From Spirometra erinaceieuropaei (taxonomy: Eukaryota; Platyhelminthes; Cestoda; Diphyllobothriidea; Diphyllobothriidae), in NCBI GenBank assembly GCA_902702965.1, contig CACRXP010000182.1, forward strand, positions 542,344 to 606,343: a stretch of DNA of 64,000 bases, given 5' to 3'. The notes under the pieces were generated by a model that saw only the letters and a list, made by a program, of their open reading frames with translations, did no database searches and was not told where the DNA came from. Below, one piece after another: positions 1-12,771 of this stretch. Made by a program: the position numbers and the translations under genes. The number at the start of each line of letters is the position of its first letter. Within the stretch, counting starts at the first letter, position 1.

Positions 1-1035
1 TCACCTGCAGCATATCCATATATTTACCGTACAATGCAGTAGGTATCCTTCTTTTAATGCCCCGAAATGCATATACTGGATGATTTTGTAAAACCCATAT
101 TTTACACGCTCTTTGGAGTTGAAATTATTCTGCACGTTTATTTTGAAGGCCGAAAGCTTATGGACGATCTCTGCTGGTTGAAAGTTATGGGGTTATAATG
201 ACTTCGTAGACTATTAACTGAGTCACTGCTGAATGCAGAGGTGACTGCCGTCTAGAATACCAATGACAGTGACAGATTATCAGACCTGGAGTCTGTTTTC
301 TCAAAGCGACTGAAAGGGTCGCTTGATAATTTCGCCCAAAGCGTCCAGGAAAAAATTCGACCGAGAACTTCACAAGTGAGTTAGCTTCGACATTTTTGAA
401 ACTTCTCTTGTCCTATGGAAGAAATCCCTGACTTTCCTCACCGAACCGGATTACATCCTCGCAGCCACCTCTAACGGGATAAGTAATCACCAGAATATAT
501 TTTTTCTTATTTCTTCCGCAAAATTTTCAAATTTAGCTATTATAATAATAACTCCCCATCTCTAACGCAGTCGCCATTTGGACGTTTAAATGATACGCAC
601 AATACTGGGTTTGGAAGGCTATAAATGGATAACGAAGATAATCTGGAAGGAATAGGTAAAGCATATGGATTGTGTTGAGCAAAAGATGCGTATGTACTGT
701 TTAACGTGCGGATTTCGGCATTCCCCGGATTGTCTTAAAAAACCAGTGTCCACTCGATATGGGTTAGGCGGATAAAACCGATGTCTAATCGGTGTACGTA
801 TCTCAAAAAGTAGATATTTGCTAGATATCACTTCGATAGAATTCGTTACCAGGGTGTTTGTGGAATTTGCAGTGCCTAGACTGGATCCTAGGCACATGTG
901 ATTTATTATTTCAGATACAATAATATTTTATATCCAACGAATTTGATTGCAAGTTTAAAGGCGAACGAAAATTGCGAACACTGAATTTTGTCTGAGGTGG
1001 AGTAGAGCGCACGAAATCAATTCAGTAGGCTTGTG
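1..1035. other. 5' flank of the LRR gene, no recognised feature
   Basis: AT-rich sequence upstream of the first LRR-gene exon. Only short ORFs with no family resemblance are visible. I see no repeat copy matching the families elsewhere in the window, and no convincing core promoter. The 5' UTR and promoter of the downstream gene presumably lie here. Confidence 0.4.
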
Positions 1036-4000
1036 ATGGGTAACGATGTGAAGTCCAGGTTGGACAATGCCAACAGGACTGGATCACTTCAGTTCAGCGG
1101 TCTAAAATTAACAAAAGTATGCCTGTTGTTTTAGATCATTATGTGCAGGTACCCGACGAAGTTAGAAAGGTCCCTAATTTACGCATCGTGGATCTCTCTT
1201 TGAACAAAATTCGAACTGTTGATGTTTGGATCGGCCTGCTAAAACACGTAAAACTTCTTAATCTTAGTGACAATCGATTGAGTACGTGCCCTCCCTTTTT
1301 ACTATTATAACAACGGACATCACGTATACTAATTTCCCAATCGCCAAATAATTGACGGGGCCACCGTATGCAGACCGTCCGTAGCCTCCTTGAATATTCG
1401 TTTAACAAGACAAAACAGTGTGTTAGACGTTATATGCATATCTAAAAAATCTCATATCGGTTACGGTCAGTGGCAGCAAAGAAAATCACCAGCAGGAGCT
1501 TGGTGTATGTTTAAATTGAACATAACAGCCAAGACATTTTTATAAAGTGTGAGTCTCTATTATGTACAAAAGTATAGAAAAAGTGAAAGAAGAGGACATC
1601 CAGTTGGCAACAAACACATTAGAATCGCACATAGCGTGTCGGAGGCAACGGGCACCCGACCCGCTGGCGTCAGGTGTTATTTTAGCTGTTAATCACATCC
1701 TATGCATGGAAGTCACCTGCATATTCTGGGCCTTATCTCTAAGGAAGGACAGTATTCGATCAGTGCAACAGTCACTATTAATCTGGGCCTTCGGACCTGT
1801 TCAGAAGGCAACAATCAGAAAATGGAACAACACTAACAGACGTGGTCTTTCGCACTTCCGTAAGAGCGATTTTGGATGGATGCGGCACCGCTCCACTTGG
1901 TAACCTACGCACAGCGCGTAATACGCGAGTTTTCGTCGTTTTTTGGGTTTTTGTCAGATATTCAGGCCTCCAGTAGGAATCGCCCTGTCCTGTTTTCGGC
2001 CCGCGTTTTCATCTGCATGCTCATGAGATTGAATGCGTGGCCATCTGCAGGGTGTGGACACCAAACTGGGACAGCAGGTTGCTCCGCCGTGCCGTACTGT
2101 TCATGCGTTTTTCGTTGTTCAGTCTTATCTGTCAAACATCAGAGACAGCAGTGGTATTAAATACGATAGACTACACCTCATCCGCATTCGGTTGGTCCCT
2201 CACCGGAACGACTTGCGCGCAGTAGCCTCCGAATGATTGTGGGTTGCCGCAAAGTGTGTTTCCATTGAATCTGCCAAACGTTTTCCTCCTGGTCACTGCT
2301 CTTATTCTAAGTGGAAAGCAGGGTAGGTCAAACTTGGAATGCCTTCTTTCCGAGACTGGGTAGATTTTCGTGATAAGGGTCTCCAATTTAGTTTGCATCG
2401 TCTAAGTGGGAGGGAACCAGCGGGTCCTTGCTCACTATTACCGCCATACTGCGTTTAAATTGGCCTTTGATGACGTCGCTATCAAGTGAACTGCATATTC
2501 TACGCTCAACTATCGATATAGCGTGTTCAGCAAGAACTCATGAGGTGCCGAAATCTCGTACTGTGCCAGATTAAATGCGGACTTCTTGTTTCGTACTTCA
2601 CGACTACTTTCGGCGTGTCCTGTCCACAAACTTGGGTTAAATGGATTCCATGGGGGGAGGGGGGGGGGGGATAAATGGTGGAATAATATCTTATGCATTC
2701 GACCAACGCTTCAAATCCAACCCAATCTTTAGAGCATATTTTGTTGCCTTTATTTCAGCATGTTGCGTGTCCTGTCGCCTTTACTGTAAATTGGGGGTCT
2801 AGAGTATGTGGCCATTTCCGTCAACCTAAGTGTTTATGCCTATCTAGTAGGCACGCTTATTCTGCGCACTGTAAAATACCCTCACTTTCCAGGTTATTTG
2901 CCCGTCGAGGTGACCCAACTGACGAAGCTGGAAACACTATTGGTGTCAAAGAACATGTTAAAGACCCTGGCACCACCGTCATCGCTTGCCAACTTCTCTG
3001 CGCTTACCAACCTGCGCACCGTTGATTTCTCCTTCAACTGCCTCACCGATTTTCCCGTGGAGTTGTGTACCTCATCCGTCCCCCTCGATCATCTCAATCT
3101 GTCGAACAACCAAATTAGTGTCATACCCACTTGCGTGGAAGCACTTCAGGTTGAACCCCTTTCTCTGAATGGGCTAGTTATTATCATGTTGCTTAGTTAA
3201 CCGCATTTGGAGCTTCCGAAACCACGATCCTTGTTATCATCGTCATTATTGTTGTTATTATTATTATTCATAACACTCATACACAGACCTCCAGTGCTTG
3301 GTGAACGGTACTCACTAAGTCTCCAAATCAGCCGACGTTATGAGGCGGGCTAACCTTTGGGAGTTTTTTATATACTCTATTTATTCTCCTCTTAGCACAG
3401 ATGATCCGCTTCATGCTATTGCAAGCTTCTATATCCTTCACAACATGTGCGCCTTCGTTTATAATATTTTCTTGAAATTTGTACCAATTTTTACTAGTGC
3501 TCTAGAGTAAGCAGTGTGGTTAACGACTATACTCGTAGCAATTGTAAATTTAACACACTATCCACAAAAGCTGAAGAGTCTCGGTATCTGGCATCGTGTC
3601 TATGTCCGGCTTAACCGCATCACTAGGGCTAACTTGATGGTGCTCCACTTTGGACGAGAATTCTGAGTGACATCGTCAGGGATGGGTTTGCCTCCGGTCG
3701 GAGATCACTCGATTAATACTGTAGGAGGACTCCTGCTTGTCCTAACTAAACGAGTGTCAGTATCTTCTTACGTACTGATTTATTTTCACATTTTTGACGA
3801 GTTTCGAGACAATTTGAACTGAAACTATACAGGTGCCAAGCCTATGGTGAAGCTGTCTTTTGGAAAAAATGGCGCGCTCTCCGCAACCGTTCTCTCCAAC
3901 CCTATTGTCAATTTAGACTGGCTGTATGATAATTTGTAATAGCGATCACCAGAGTGATTTCCATGAATGAACTGATTTTGTTTTGCGTCTGTCGGTGAAC

Positions 4001-6056
4001 AAATACACCCTACGTACCGAAAATGGGAAAATCTCTAAAGGTGTCTGTAAGCGGAAAAAATAACTTAAATGGGACCTCAGTGCTTGTAGCTCTGAACCAT
4101 AATCTCAAGACAGTTGGTATGCCGGCTTTTCATTAAGAGTGCTCTCAGTCATTTATAAGCAACATCGCTGCTTAGTCCGCGCCTCCTCTCCGTGTATCCT
4201 GAATGCTTGTGTGTGGTCGGTTATTGTTCATGCTTGCGGCGCGTGAACCGTCGAGCCAAATTTGATTTCAAATTATTCTGCATTTGTTACTTACACAAAT
4301 CAGTGATTGTATTCTACAGGTTCATTCAATCTCATACTTTTGTGCATGCTCTCTCCAAATAGCTTTCTACCTAAGGGTACTGGCATGTTTCATAGTCATC
4401 ACGCATAGGTCCTGACAGTTCTCGGTCTTGTGTTATTACTAAGAGTTCCTTGGACTTGGTGGTGTAGCTGTTTTGAACGCATTTTGGTGGTTGCGCAGGC
4501 ACTGCGCACACGATCACCAACAACGTGAAAGCTATGCTGAGGAACACCAATACCGATCAACCCATCCCGCCTGTCCGCACTGTGGGCGTACGTTTAAGGG
4601 TCGGCTCCCTCCGTGCTGGATACTTGCATCTCCACGCAGCTCACGCTAACTCGGGCCGAGTACGACAACACGGCTGATAGTCATTTGACCGTCCGACTAA
4701 CCACTGTAGTGGCAATGAAATGAGAGCAAGATGGGGTACATGGCGCATCCGATGTGGCACCTAGGAACTCTGGGCTCCTACGGCGACTCCTCTGTGCCTC
4801 TGTCCCTGTGCAGTGTCCTCACAGACCAGCAATTCCTCCATATAGGGCAGCAAGTACGCTCCGACCGCGCCAGCGTAAGTGTGAATTTAGGGCTGAGGCT
4901 GAACTTGCTGGGAAAGTTCGAGTGAACCGTAGCATCGAACATTAAAGTACTGCACCCATTCTGCAAACACAATTGGAAAGTGGTAGTTAGTCTCGATTTG
5001 GTGGGCGTGAGACCGTATTATGTGCGTATTAACCGCAATACAAGCCGTGCCAGCCTCCAATCTCAGTTGTGTTGGTTGAAATCCTGGTTATTTGTTGTGT
5101 GGACCGGGGAGTGTGGTGGAACGCCAAGGTGAGGATCCGTCCGAGCCATCCACCTGCGGCCTCCCTCGTCTCCGGTCTTCTTGACTCTGTCTTGACACCG
5201 GGCTCGGGCGAGGGAGGAGGAGAGAGTGTAGGTAGATGCAGCGCAAGTCTACCGGCACTATAAACCCCTGCGCAAGTCACCGTCCCTGTTCCCACCGCTG
5301 CTGCAGCTGTGGGGCGCCCGGTGGACATAATCGAAATCGATAGTCGAATTGTCACAAGCAAATTAACGGACAGGGACCCCTTCAGCTAATCTATGAGCCC
5401 TACGTTGAACAGAACTTCCCGACTTGTGCTGCTAGTGTACACTGCGTCTTCTCCTTTGGGACGTCATGCGACTCAAATACAGGGTGGAACCAGTTCTCTA
5501 TCCACAAACAGGCTCGTCCACAAGGGACGGATACCTGACCGGAAATTCAGCTTGGTCCTCAGGTCTGAAGAATCATCAGCGCCGACGAACGGACTGCCGT
5601 TTGGAATTCTACAACGTCGCGCTGTGGCGACCACGAGCCGTCACTGCACAGTCCTCTCCCACTCAGGACGTTGATATCGGTGAAAAATATTATAATGTCT
5701 AGAAATAATTAAACTATGCTGCTACCGTGTCAGGATCCATTTCTTTGCAGTCACTGGCTTCACCTTCCCTCCTTCCTACCTTATGCACTGCTTAGGCAAT
5801 TGAGCTGAACCTGAACGAAAATAAAGTGGACACGATTGCCGAGTCGATCGCCCGTTGCCCGCGCCTCAAAGTCCTTCGACTGGCACACAATGCAATCACC
5901 CTTCAGGCCTTCCCAATGAGCATCCTCGAGAACTCCACGGTCTCCCTCCTCGTCCTTGAAGGCAACCCCCTGCAGATAAAGACCCTCCAGGAACTCCCCG
6001 CACATGCTAAGGTAGACACTTGCCTCATACGCTTGGCTAGAAGAGACTTTTGTTGA
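1036..6056 (+). CDS. LRRC57: Leucine-rich repeat protein, LRRC57-like (4 exons)
   Basis: Exons 1036-1116, 1149-1281, 2893-3149 and 5796-6056 join in frame (732 nt) to a 243-residue protein; vertebrate LRRC57 has about 239. It starts MGN, a possible N-myristoylation start. Successive LRR units follow: LRIVDLSLNKI and VKLLNLSDNRL (exon 2), LRTVDFSFNCLTDFP and LDHLNLSNNQISVIP (exon 3), LKVLRLAHNAI and VSLLVLEGNPL (exon 4). Every junction has GT/AG ends: the first intron is only 32 bp (1117-1148), the second opens GTACGT and follows phase 1, the third is phase 0. LRRC57 is a small membrane-associated LRR protein without a settled biochemical role. The C-terminus is doubtful. The family ends with a basic YxxRFTATKKK-like tail, but here exon 4 runs into an unrelated tail and a TGA. 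A donor (AAG|GTAGAC at 6011/6012) could lead to a further exon that I did not find. Identification rests on the LRR order, the MGN start and the length. Confidence 0.85.
1117..1148 (+). other. 32-bp micro-intron in the LRR gene
   Basis: GT at 1117-1118 and AG at 1147-1148, phase 0. It must be removed to join MGN...KLTK to VPDEVRKVPNLR, which restores the expected first LRR. Read through, the upstream frame stops almost at once at the TAG inside the intron. Very short 5' introns of about 30-40 bp are typical of parasitic flatworm genes. Confidence 0.85.
1282..2892 (+). other. Intron 2 of the LRR gene
   Basis: Bounded by GTACGT at 1282 and a pyrimidine-rich TTTCCAG at 2886-2892. It contains only short ORFs without family signals and a G-rich run near 2653-2670. 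I recognise no transposon here. Confidence 0.7.
3150..5795 (+). other. Intron 3 of the LRR gene, with a GC-rich repeat inside
   Basis: Phase-0 intron between CAG|GTTGAA (3149/3150) and TTAG|GCAATT (5795/5796). Around 4530-4610 one frame reads HPACPHCGRTFKGRL, which resembles the C2H2-like tail of flatworm repeat ORFs. A dispersed GC-rich repeat occupies 5030-5300 (own entry). Otherwise no recognisable feature. Confidence 0.6.
5030..5300 (+). repeat. Dispersed GC-rich repeat (family C), copy 1
   Basis: Shares the blocks TCTTCTTGACTCTGTCTTGA, 'atccacctgcggcctcc' and 'gcgcaagtctaccgg' with 20770-20960 (+) and, on the opposite strand, 49220-49400. The family is interspersed and GC-rich. I see no transposase or reverse transcriptase in it. 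It lies inside an intron of the LRR gene. Confidence 0.65.
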
Positions 6057-6061
6057 TGGTA

Positions 6062-6425
6062 GGGGGCGCTCACCGATCGTTCTTACGGAACTCACTCGTT
6101 CCGTTGTGCCTTACGGCCCTCACTTGAGCCCAACCAGCAGCCGCACAGCGGCGCATGATATAGGCAGTATGTTATTACCGACAAAGACAAGACAAGTCCC
6201 GTAAGAACGATCGGTTAGCGCCCCCTGCCATTGTATATTCCCTATAGAGAACCTACAGGGCAACGGGCTCGTGGCCCACTGGTTAGAGGCGTTGGACTCA
6301 TAACTAGCAGGTCGCGAGTTCGAGCTTCGGGTGTTCCACACTTCGAGGCTGGGTATGACTGGCTGACGACGGCAAGTAAGCCATAAATGGCCATTCCAAT
6401 CTCCCTTGTCTTTGTCGGTAATAAC
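6062..6425 (+). repeat. SINE family A, composite inverted/direct copy
   Basis: From 6062 to about 6192 runs a minus-oriented tail unit, including the reverse complement of CATGCGCCGCTGTGCGGCTG. A short direct tail piece follows (6194-6250), then a plus head unit (6254-6425). The head has a tRNA-like A box (TGGCCCACTGG) and B box (GAGTTCGAGCT) and ends CTTTGTCGGTAATAAC. The same consensus recurs at 26.8-27.2, 28.7-29.5, 48.7-48.9 and 49.5-49.7 kb, so this is a dispersed Pol III-type SINE. It begins six bases after the LRR-gene stop. Confidence 0.75.
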
Positions 6426-9400
6426 AAACTTCAGCTGTGTATTGTCCATGAAAGTAGTGATGGCGTCCTTCCAGAAAATGCCGAAAATGCTTCACGGCCA
6501 AGTAGGTGGTGAGCAGTTAAAGGCCAGCGGTGCTATATAGTGTTTCAGTCGCTGAGAGTTTCTTGGAGAATAAAACCGATGGTCGGGTCGGACCGGTAAG
6601 GTGTTGCTGAAGAACCGCGCCAAACAGCTGCTGTAGATATAGGCAAAGATGGCCACTCCAATCTCCTTTGTCTTTGTTCTTGTTGATTTTATTCACCCTA
6701 GCAACGCTGACAAATAGGCTTGCACTGGTGTAGTTTTACTGGCGAAGGGAAAGCTGGCTGCCATCCGCAGCGTCGAAAGTTGGCACTTACTGACATTTTT
6801 GTCATCGGAATCCCCGAGGTATTTTGCAAATGGATATAGTTTTCGCATTTGCCGCTGGTAGACACTCCAAGGTGAAGTGTCGTAGAAAACCATGGTCACA
6901 GGGACGACAACGCTTGCTTGACATTATGGTTATAGGTCACGCGGTTGTGCAGTGGGCGGGGTTTCGGGCCAGAAGAACAAACAGTGGCGGACCATGTAGC
7001 AGAAGTTCCTTGTGGCATAGATGGACACCCATCTTGATGACCACCACGTTCAGTCAAATGTCCAAACGACTAAAAGTGCTCCACTTGGACCTCGAGTAAG
7101 GCTTTTCCAGTCCCGTCCGTCGCCTACGCTTAATTTTCTCAAATGCATGACTTCTCGCGCCCCACCTGAAACTGCTTATCGTAGTCACCAATTCGCCCTG
7201 CTGAGACTTAGAAAGTTCTCTTGAATGAGCCCCACACCAACCACGGTCTGGCTGATGTCCAGGTCTTCAAACGCCCGTAGCTTTGGTCATGATGGATTCG
7301 TCTCAGTAATCTTGTTTAAACTGCATGCTCCTCCGTTGGGAGCAAGCCTTTTATTTTTTTTTAACTTAAGCACCACTCGGTAATCGTCTCGAGTAGAGTT
7401 TTTGGGGCGCAGCCTCTTTCACAAGGATACAAGTCGCCTGATTCCATTTCCGACTAGGTCTTACGAAAATCTATTTAATTATCCTTACAACTCATGCCTA
7501 TTGTTCCGATGTTTATCTGTATCAAAATCTCCAAGAATCATTTTTCGGAGAACCTTGTCTCGTCAGAAAGTGCGCGGCAGATATATACTGTTGGACTTTC
7601 GTTTTTTAGTACATGGAACGCTACACAGCAACTAAGCGGAAGGCCGTGCTCTAACAGGATTCCAGCTTCGCCACCCTCAATCTGATGACTTTTTTTCCTA
7701 ATCGCCCGAATCATGGAATTATCTCGTTTTGCCACCATACTTCTTCGTCTACTTATTTCAGATGTGTATATTTATGCAAATTAAGCAATAAAAATCCGTA
7801 CAAACGACGACGAGTGCTATTGTTTCGGGAATTCTTTCTATTCCGCACTTCCCACAGTTAGTCGGAAGAACAAAAGCGGAACTGGATAGACAAGTAAATG
7901 ACCAGGTCGTTTGACTGAGACGAATGCTTACTAAACGTTGTTACGGTTAGATGAATAGCCTATTTACATGACACGATGGCGCTGTAAGATCAGGCACTTA
8001 TAACTGCACTGCGAAAACTGTTCGGGATCGCTGACCGCGTCAGCCCCACCCAGAGTGGTTGGATGGAAATTTCTTTTTTGTACAACTGTTTGTCGAACTC
8101 GTTCCACTTGGCTCCCAACCGTACGCTTGATGAGGTCTTGGCGGCAGTTAGAGACACAGGCCATTTAACATCTGAGGAAGTACGTCGACTATCCTACCGG
8201 TAAATGAGAGAGAACAGACTTGACGCAGACAACCATTATAAGTGTCCCAGAATCTCTAGTTCAGGCATCCCTTTTTGTCGTTCGCCTCCTGACTGGTGGA
8301 GTTTGCATGTATTCATTTAAGGCCTCCGGTTGTGTGTGAGACTCCTGCATCATCCGCTTTTATGACAATTACCTTGGTGGCAAGGTTTTAAGACGCCCCG
8401 AGATGGGCATAGACGTCGCCACTCCTCGCACAAGCGTTGATTTCTCACTGCGCAAACTGGGCTTTAATCACTCAGGTGGATGTCATGAAGTTACGTTAAG
8501 GAGAAAGCAATGTCACATGCCACAGCCGCTGACTGTATGACTCTAGAGTTACGACTTTTAGCGTGAGAATTACTAATAGAGAAGGAGCGTAAGTGGGCTT
8601 AGACGGCGGTACTGTCAAGGGAGGAGGGAGCGGGTTGCTGGCGTGGACGTTGCGGAGAACATGACACCCAACAAAACCGATCGAAGCCTCGAACGTGCGC
8701 CCAAAGTGGCTATGTGCAAAATTCGGACATTAGTTCGTGACGCAGTCTTGCGTTTACCAAATCCCGTTGGCTTTCCGTGTGCGAATGACATCGAGGACTT
8801 TTCTCCCCTTTCCCGCGGGGGACCGCCATTCAGACCAACCGTAAGGATAATAACCCAGGATTCCTTGTCGACTCCGAGGCACTTAGATAGCCTTCGTGGT
8901 ATTTTGTGGCATTTCTTCTATTCTGCTTATAAATGAACAATTTTCACAGTCACCTTAGGAGAGTAACTTTGGTGGGATCGCGTATCATTGTAGGACCTTC
9001 TTCAGTTTGCTACAGCCACTACGGACTCATGGGTCGAGGTTTAGTCGGAAGACACGACCGGTGCGAATATTCATCTTATTTCAGGCAGGCCCGCAGGTAA
9101 CCGATGGGCGGTTCCGATGTGGACTCCGACACTGAGGGGTTTACGTGTCACGATGCCCCGGTCGGGATCGCAGTTAGGGTCAGCTAAGGAAGCTGCTATC
9201 TTGTAATTCACATTAGGGCTGTACTGGTCATATTTTCCACCTCTCGAGAAAACACTGGGCACTGGCAACTGCCCGACCAACTAAACGCCAAAGGGGCAGT
9301 CAATAGCCCCGACCAGTGCCCCGGAGACTCGCGAATTGGCGCCCTAATTTTCCCTGTGCTAATATAAAGCGTAAGGAACAGCCGAAAGGAGATGATTACA

Positions 9401-11400
9401 GACCTGTCCCATACTTGATATATTTTAATAGAGAAAGTGCTAAACAAGCCAAAGTGGATCCCCGGTCGAATATTTTGTAAAGAAATACTGCCATGGATGC
9501 GGGTAAAATAACACTAGTACTTATTGGAGGACCAGAGATAATGTGCGTATGATACAGCTTACTAGATAGGCACCTGACATTCTTTCGACGCGAGTCAACT
9601 TCACGATACACACCAGTGAGAAGGATAGTGCCTCGACTACAGACATCACGAGTGCAACTCCAGCCGCGTTCCGTCCCACCAAGGGGTGCTTAGGTACGGA
9701 GAATTGGGCAACGATTAATGTAGACCGCCTATTATAACTTCACAACTAAGGAGTACATTGGTGGACAAGGGGAAGTCAACTGGGCGAACAATTCATTCAA
9801 GAAATCAATTACATTTTCTGTTGCTTAAGACTTATTAGATCTCGAAGGCCTTGCTGGGATTCCTGCAGACCCTTATTCACATAGTCCAATTTAGCCTAAA
9901 GTTCAAGTTGTTAGAAAAGTACAGACGAACTTGCAACGATTCAACATTACGCTGGCACTCCTTGCGCTGGTCGGTCAACTCAGAAATGATTTCCGAGACG
10001 CTCTTCTGTATAAACCTACCGATGGGTTAGACACAAACTAAATTCCTACATTCGCCCCACAGAGCTGTACGTGTTCGTTCGATCCGGGAGTTCCTTGACC
10101 TGTTCTGTTACCAACTCAGATCGGCGAATTTGGGTATTGAGTGCGTTGATCTGGGCATTGAGAAAGCCTATTTGTTGATTTGATTGAGCCGTTTTATTCT
10201 TAAGTTCTATTACAGCCTAGAAGTAATGCGAAAAACAATCCCATACCTTCTGGATTTCTGGATCCATGCCCTTTTCCGACATCCTAGATGGCGCGAAATG
10301 CTAACGCCGAACAACCACTGCTGTAGCGGCCGAGGACGTCAAGGGTAGCACACACCGGAGTAAGGAAACGCCGAAAAGAGATCTTGGCCGGGATAGACCT
10401 GAACGGAGCTGTTAGCATTCCTTGATACACATCCATACACAGAAGAAGAAGAAGACATGTCGAATAAGAGATAAGGTGTAATATGACGAGGTTGCACGAG
10501 AAACGTATAATAATCGTTAATAATACAGGTAGGATGGTTACAACGGTAGAATGACCTGTCTGGGTGGAGAGACGATGCCACATGCCAGCTAGTAAACCGG
10601 TGGGGAGCGCAGCGCTGGGGGCAACTGCAGGGAAGGGCCGAGGGAGTGCCGATGTAGCGAGGAAGCGAGCGGTTCGGACGGTACGTTACGTTACGACGAG
10701 GGGGAAAGGGATCGGCAGATGAGAGGGTGAGGGACACCGGTTATCTTCACCGACATGCGACTACGCCATCTCCACCCTAGGTCCTCGCGCGGAAAAGTGT
10801 CACCTCATTCAAACAACTCTGTACAAGTCCAGGGGCGTTACACTGCAGCCACCTTAACGAAACCGGACGTCCTTGAAACCCTTAGAGCTCACCGCCGTTG
10901 GGGGTAGGAGATTACAAGCCTCCAATTCTGGATTTTAGTCCACAGAATCCGGAATAATACGGCACCTCTCTCAATATCTTTGCACAGTACTACGCATAAG
11001 TGAAGCTTCGGGACGCTTACAACTAAATGGTGACAGGGAATTTTTTTGGGTTGAGTCGGTCAGAAGAGAAAGCGGAAGACGTACACGACAATCAACGAGT
11101 TTTTTATATCTTTCGATTTCCTGCCTTACCACCTGACAGAGCCTGAGGAAGAATTCTGAATGGAAATGTGGGATGAGGAGATGGGAGTGGGCCGACTAGC
11201 AGACGGGCAACTCTCACTGGTAAAAGTGTGACATGCGCAAACACTTAAGTCAGATAAGGTGAGATCTGAAAAGGGGAAGATTTGTAAGTGCGAAAAATAG
11301 TGTAGCAAGCGACAAAGCTATCCACAATTTAAGGGAAACTGCAGAATCGAATCATCTGTGACCGCATAATCATCCCACCAAAAATAGGACAAAAGTTTGG
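6426..11400. other. No gene recognised; SINE scrap at 6649-6680
   Basis: About 5 kb of non-coding sequence. A 30-bp piece of the SINE-A tail (ATGGCCACTCCAATCTCC then TTTGTCTTTG) lies at 6649-6680. Stretches of open frame on both strands are short, overlapping and free of family motifs. A 132-codon minus frame at 10737-10339 is compositionally biased and unconvincing. Confidence 0.5.
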
Positions 11401-11409
11401 TTTTTGCTC

Positions 11410-12771
11410 ACTTTATACAAAATAAGTAAAAACTTTTATTAAAGACCCATCGGGGTCCCTTCGTAGAGAGCAAAAGTAAATCTTAACGTGCATTTTGTAC
11501 GAGGTAGGTAGGATATGCACAATATGCAATGCATAGTTATTGAATAAGTAGCCCGTTAAGAAAAATGATGAGTGAACAGTGACATAAAATGATTGGATTA
11601 ACTCTAAAGGAGAGGAAAACTGTCGTTCATGAAGGGGTAAACATGCGGGCAACACTGACTTGCATGTGACAGTGTATAGAGGATCATAAACGGGCATCGT
11701 CAGGACAAAAATAAATGTCAGCCTTGAGGGGTACGTGTGCGGGTCAGATAGGACTGGCCTGCATGCGATATTCTATAAGGGATTCAAAACGGACACTATC
11801 AGGGCAGAATTCATATAGTGGGTGAGATTATTCGCGTCAAGGTGGCGAGACGAGAGGAGTCCAGACGCGATCGGCCACAGTACGCTTCGAATCCAGTCAA
11901 GGAGGGACAAGAATGATACGACCAAACTACTAGTATACGGCGAATACTGGGGGTTCCGCCGCGGGCGCTGACAGACCGCTTGAGGTCGAATGAAGAGATG
12001 ACATTAAGAACTGCGAAAGTCTTCGTCGTGGAGGAGGAGTGATAGTGGATTTAGTGGCCAAATCAAAACAGGGTTTGTAAAGATATAATCGAGGGTTTCC
12101 AATTGATCTACCACTAAATCCCAGGAGGACACTTCTCGAAGTCAAGAATCAGAGTGTTCGGGAATGAGACGGTCAGAAGTGCCTTTATACTTCCTGGTAT
12201 AAGGTGTTTGCTTAATTTCGATTTGAATACCGATAACTTAGGCGATGACCTAATTTCAGGCGGAAGATTATTCCAAAAGAAGGCATATTTGGAAGCAAAG
12301 AAGGGGGAGCGCTTAGATGTAGTACAAAGAGGCGGCGGCTTAATCACCATGCAGGAGTTGCGCGTGGCATAAGACCGATCTCTCGGAGTGAGAGTGTCAA
12401 TGAGCGGAAGATTGGAGTTAGAGTTAATGCGAAAAGGGAAGCAAAGGCCAGCTTCGAGTCTTCTAACCGACAAAAACTTAATGTTCGCCAGCTGACATCT
12501 CTGAGTATAAGAAGTTCCGGGTGCGACTTGAAAGAACAGTTTCCGGGTGAAAAACCTCTGAACATTTTCGATCTTATAACGGTCATAGGCGTTCATTAAA
12601 CCAAAGAAAGGACAACAGTATTCGATGACAGGCAGAACAAACATTTGATAAAGTCTTAGCTTCATTTCCGGAAGGAAAAAATTATGCCACATATCTGCGC
12701 GGCTTTGTCAGAGATTCTATCTGCATGAGGTGATAAAGGATGTATATTTGTATAACTTAGACCTAGGTCCT
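11410..12771 (-). mobile_element. 5'-truncated non-LTR retrotransposon (RT C-terminus and 3' UTR)
   Basis: A minus-strand frame (12692-12114) encodes the C-terminal, post-palm part of a non-LTR reverse transcriptase: LRLYQMFVLPVIEYC, RYKIENVQRFFTRKLF, SYTQRCQLANIKFLSVRR, then FFWNNLPPEIRSSPKLSVFK. Just upstream in another frame is IKDLGLSYTNIHPLS (up to about 12771), so a frameshift sits near 12665-12700. The palm with the catalytic aspartates is missing. The likely 3' UTR reaches down to about 11.4 kb; part of it (11770-12010) recurs at 37090-37420. The style is CR1/Jockey-like. The 5' end abuts a plus-strand element at about 12772. The 3' end is uncertain. Confidence 0.8.

Noticed and set aside
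7060..7099. KRLKVLHLDLE, resembling an LRR, downstream of the LRR gene
   Set aside because: Too short, no splice sites, and exon 4 already contains the corresponding LKVLRLAHN unit.
10339..10737. 132-codon minus frame
   Set aside because: No domain, biased Ser/Pro/Arg composition, no splice or start context.
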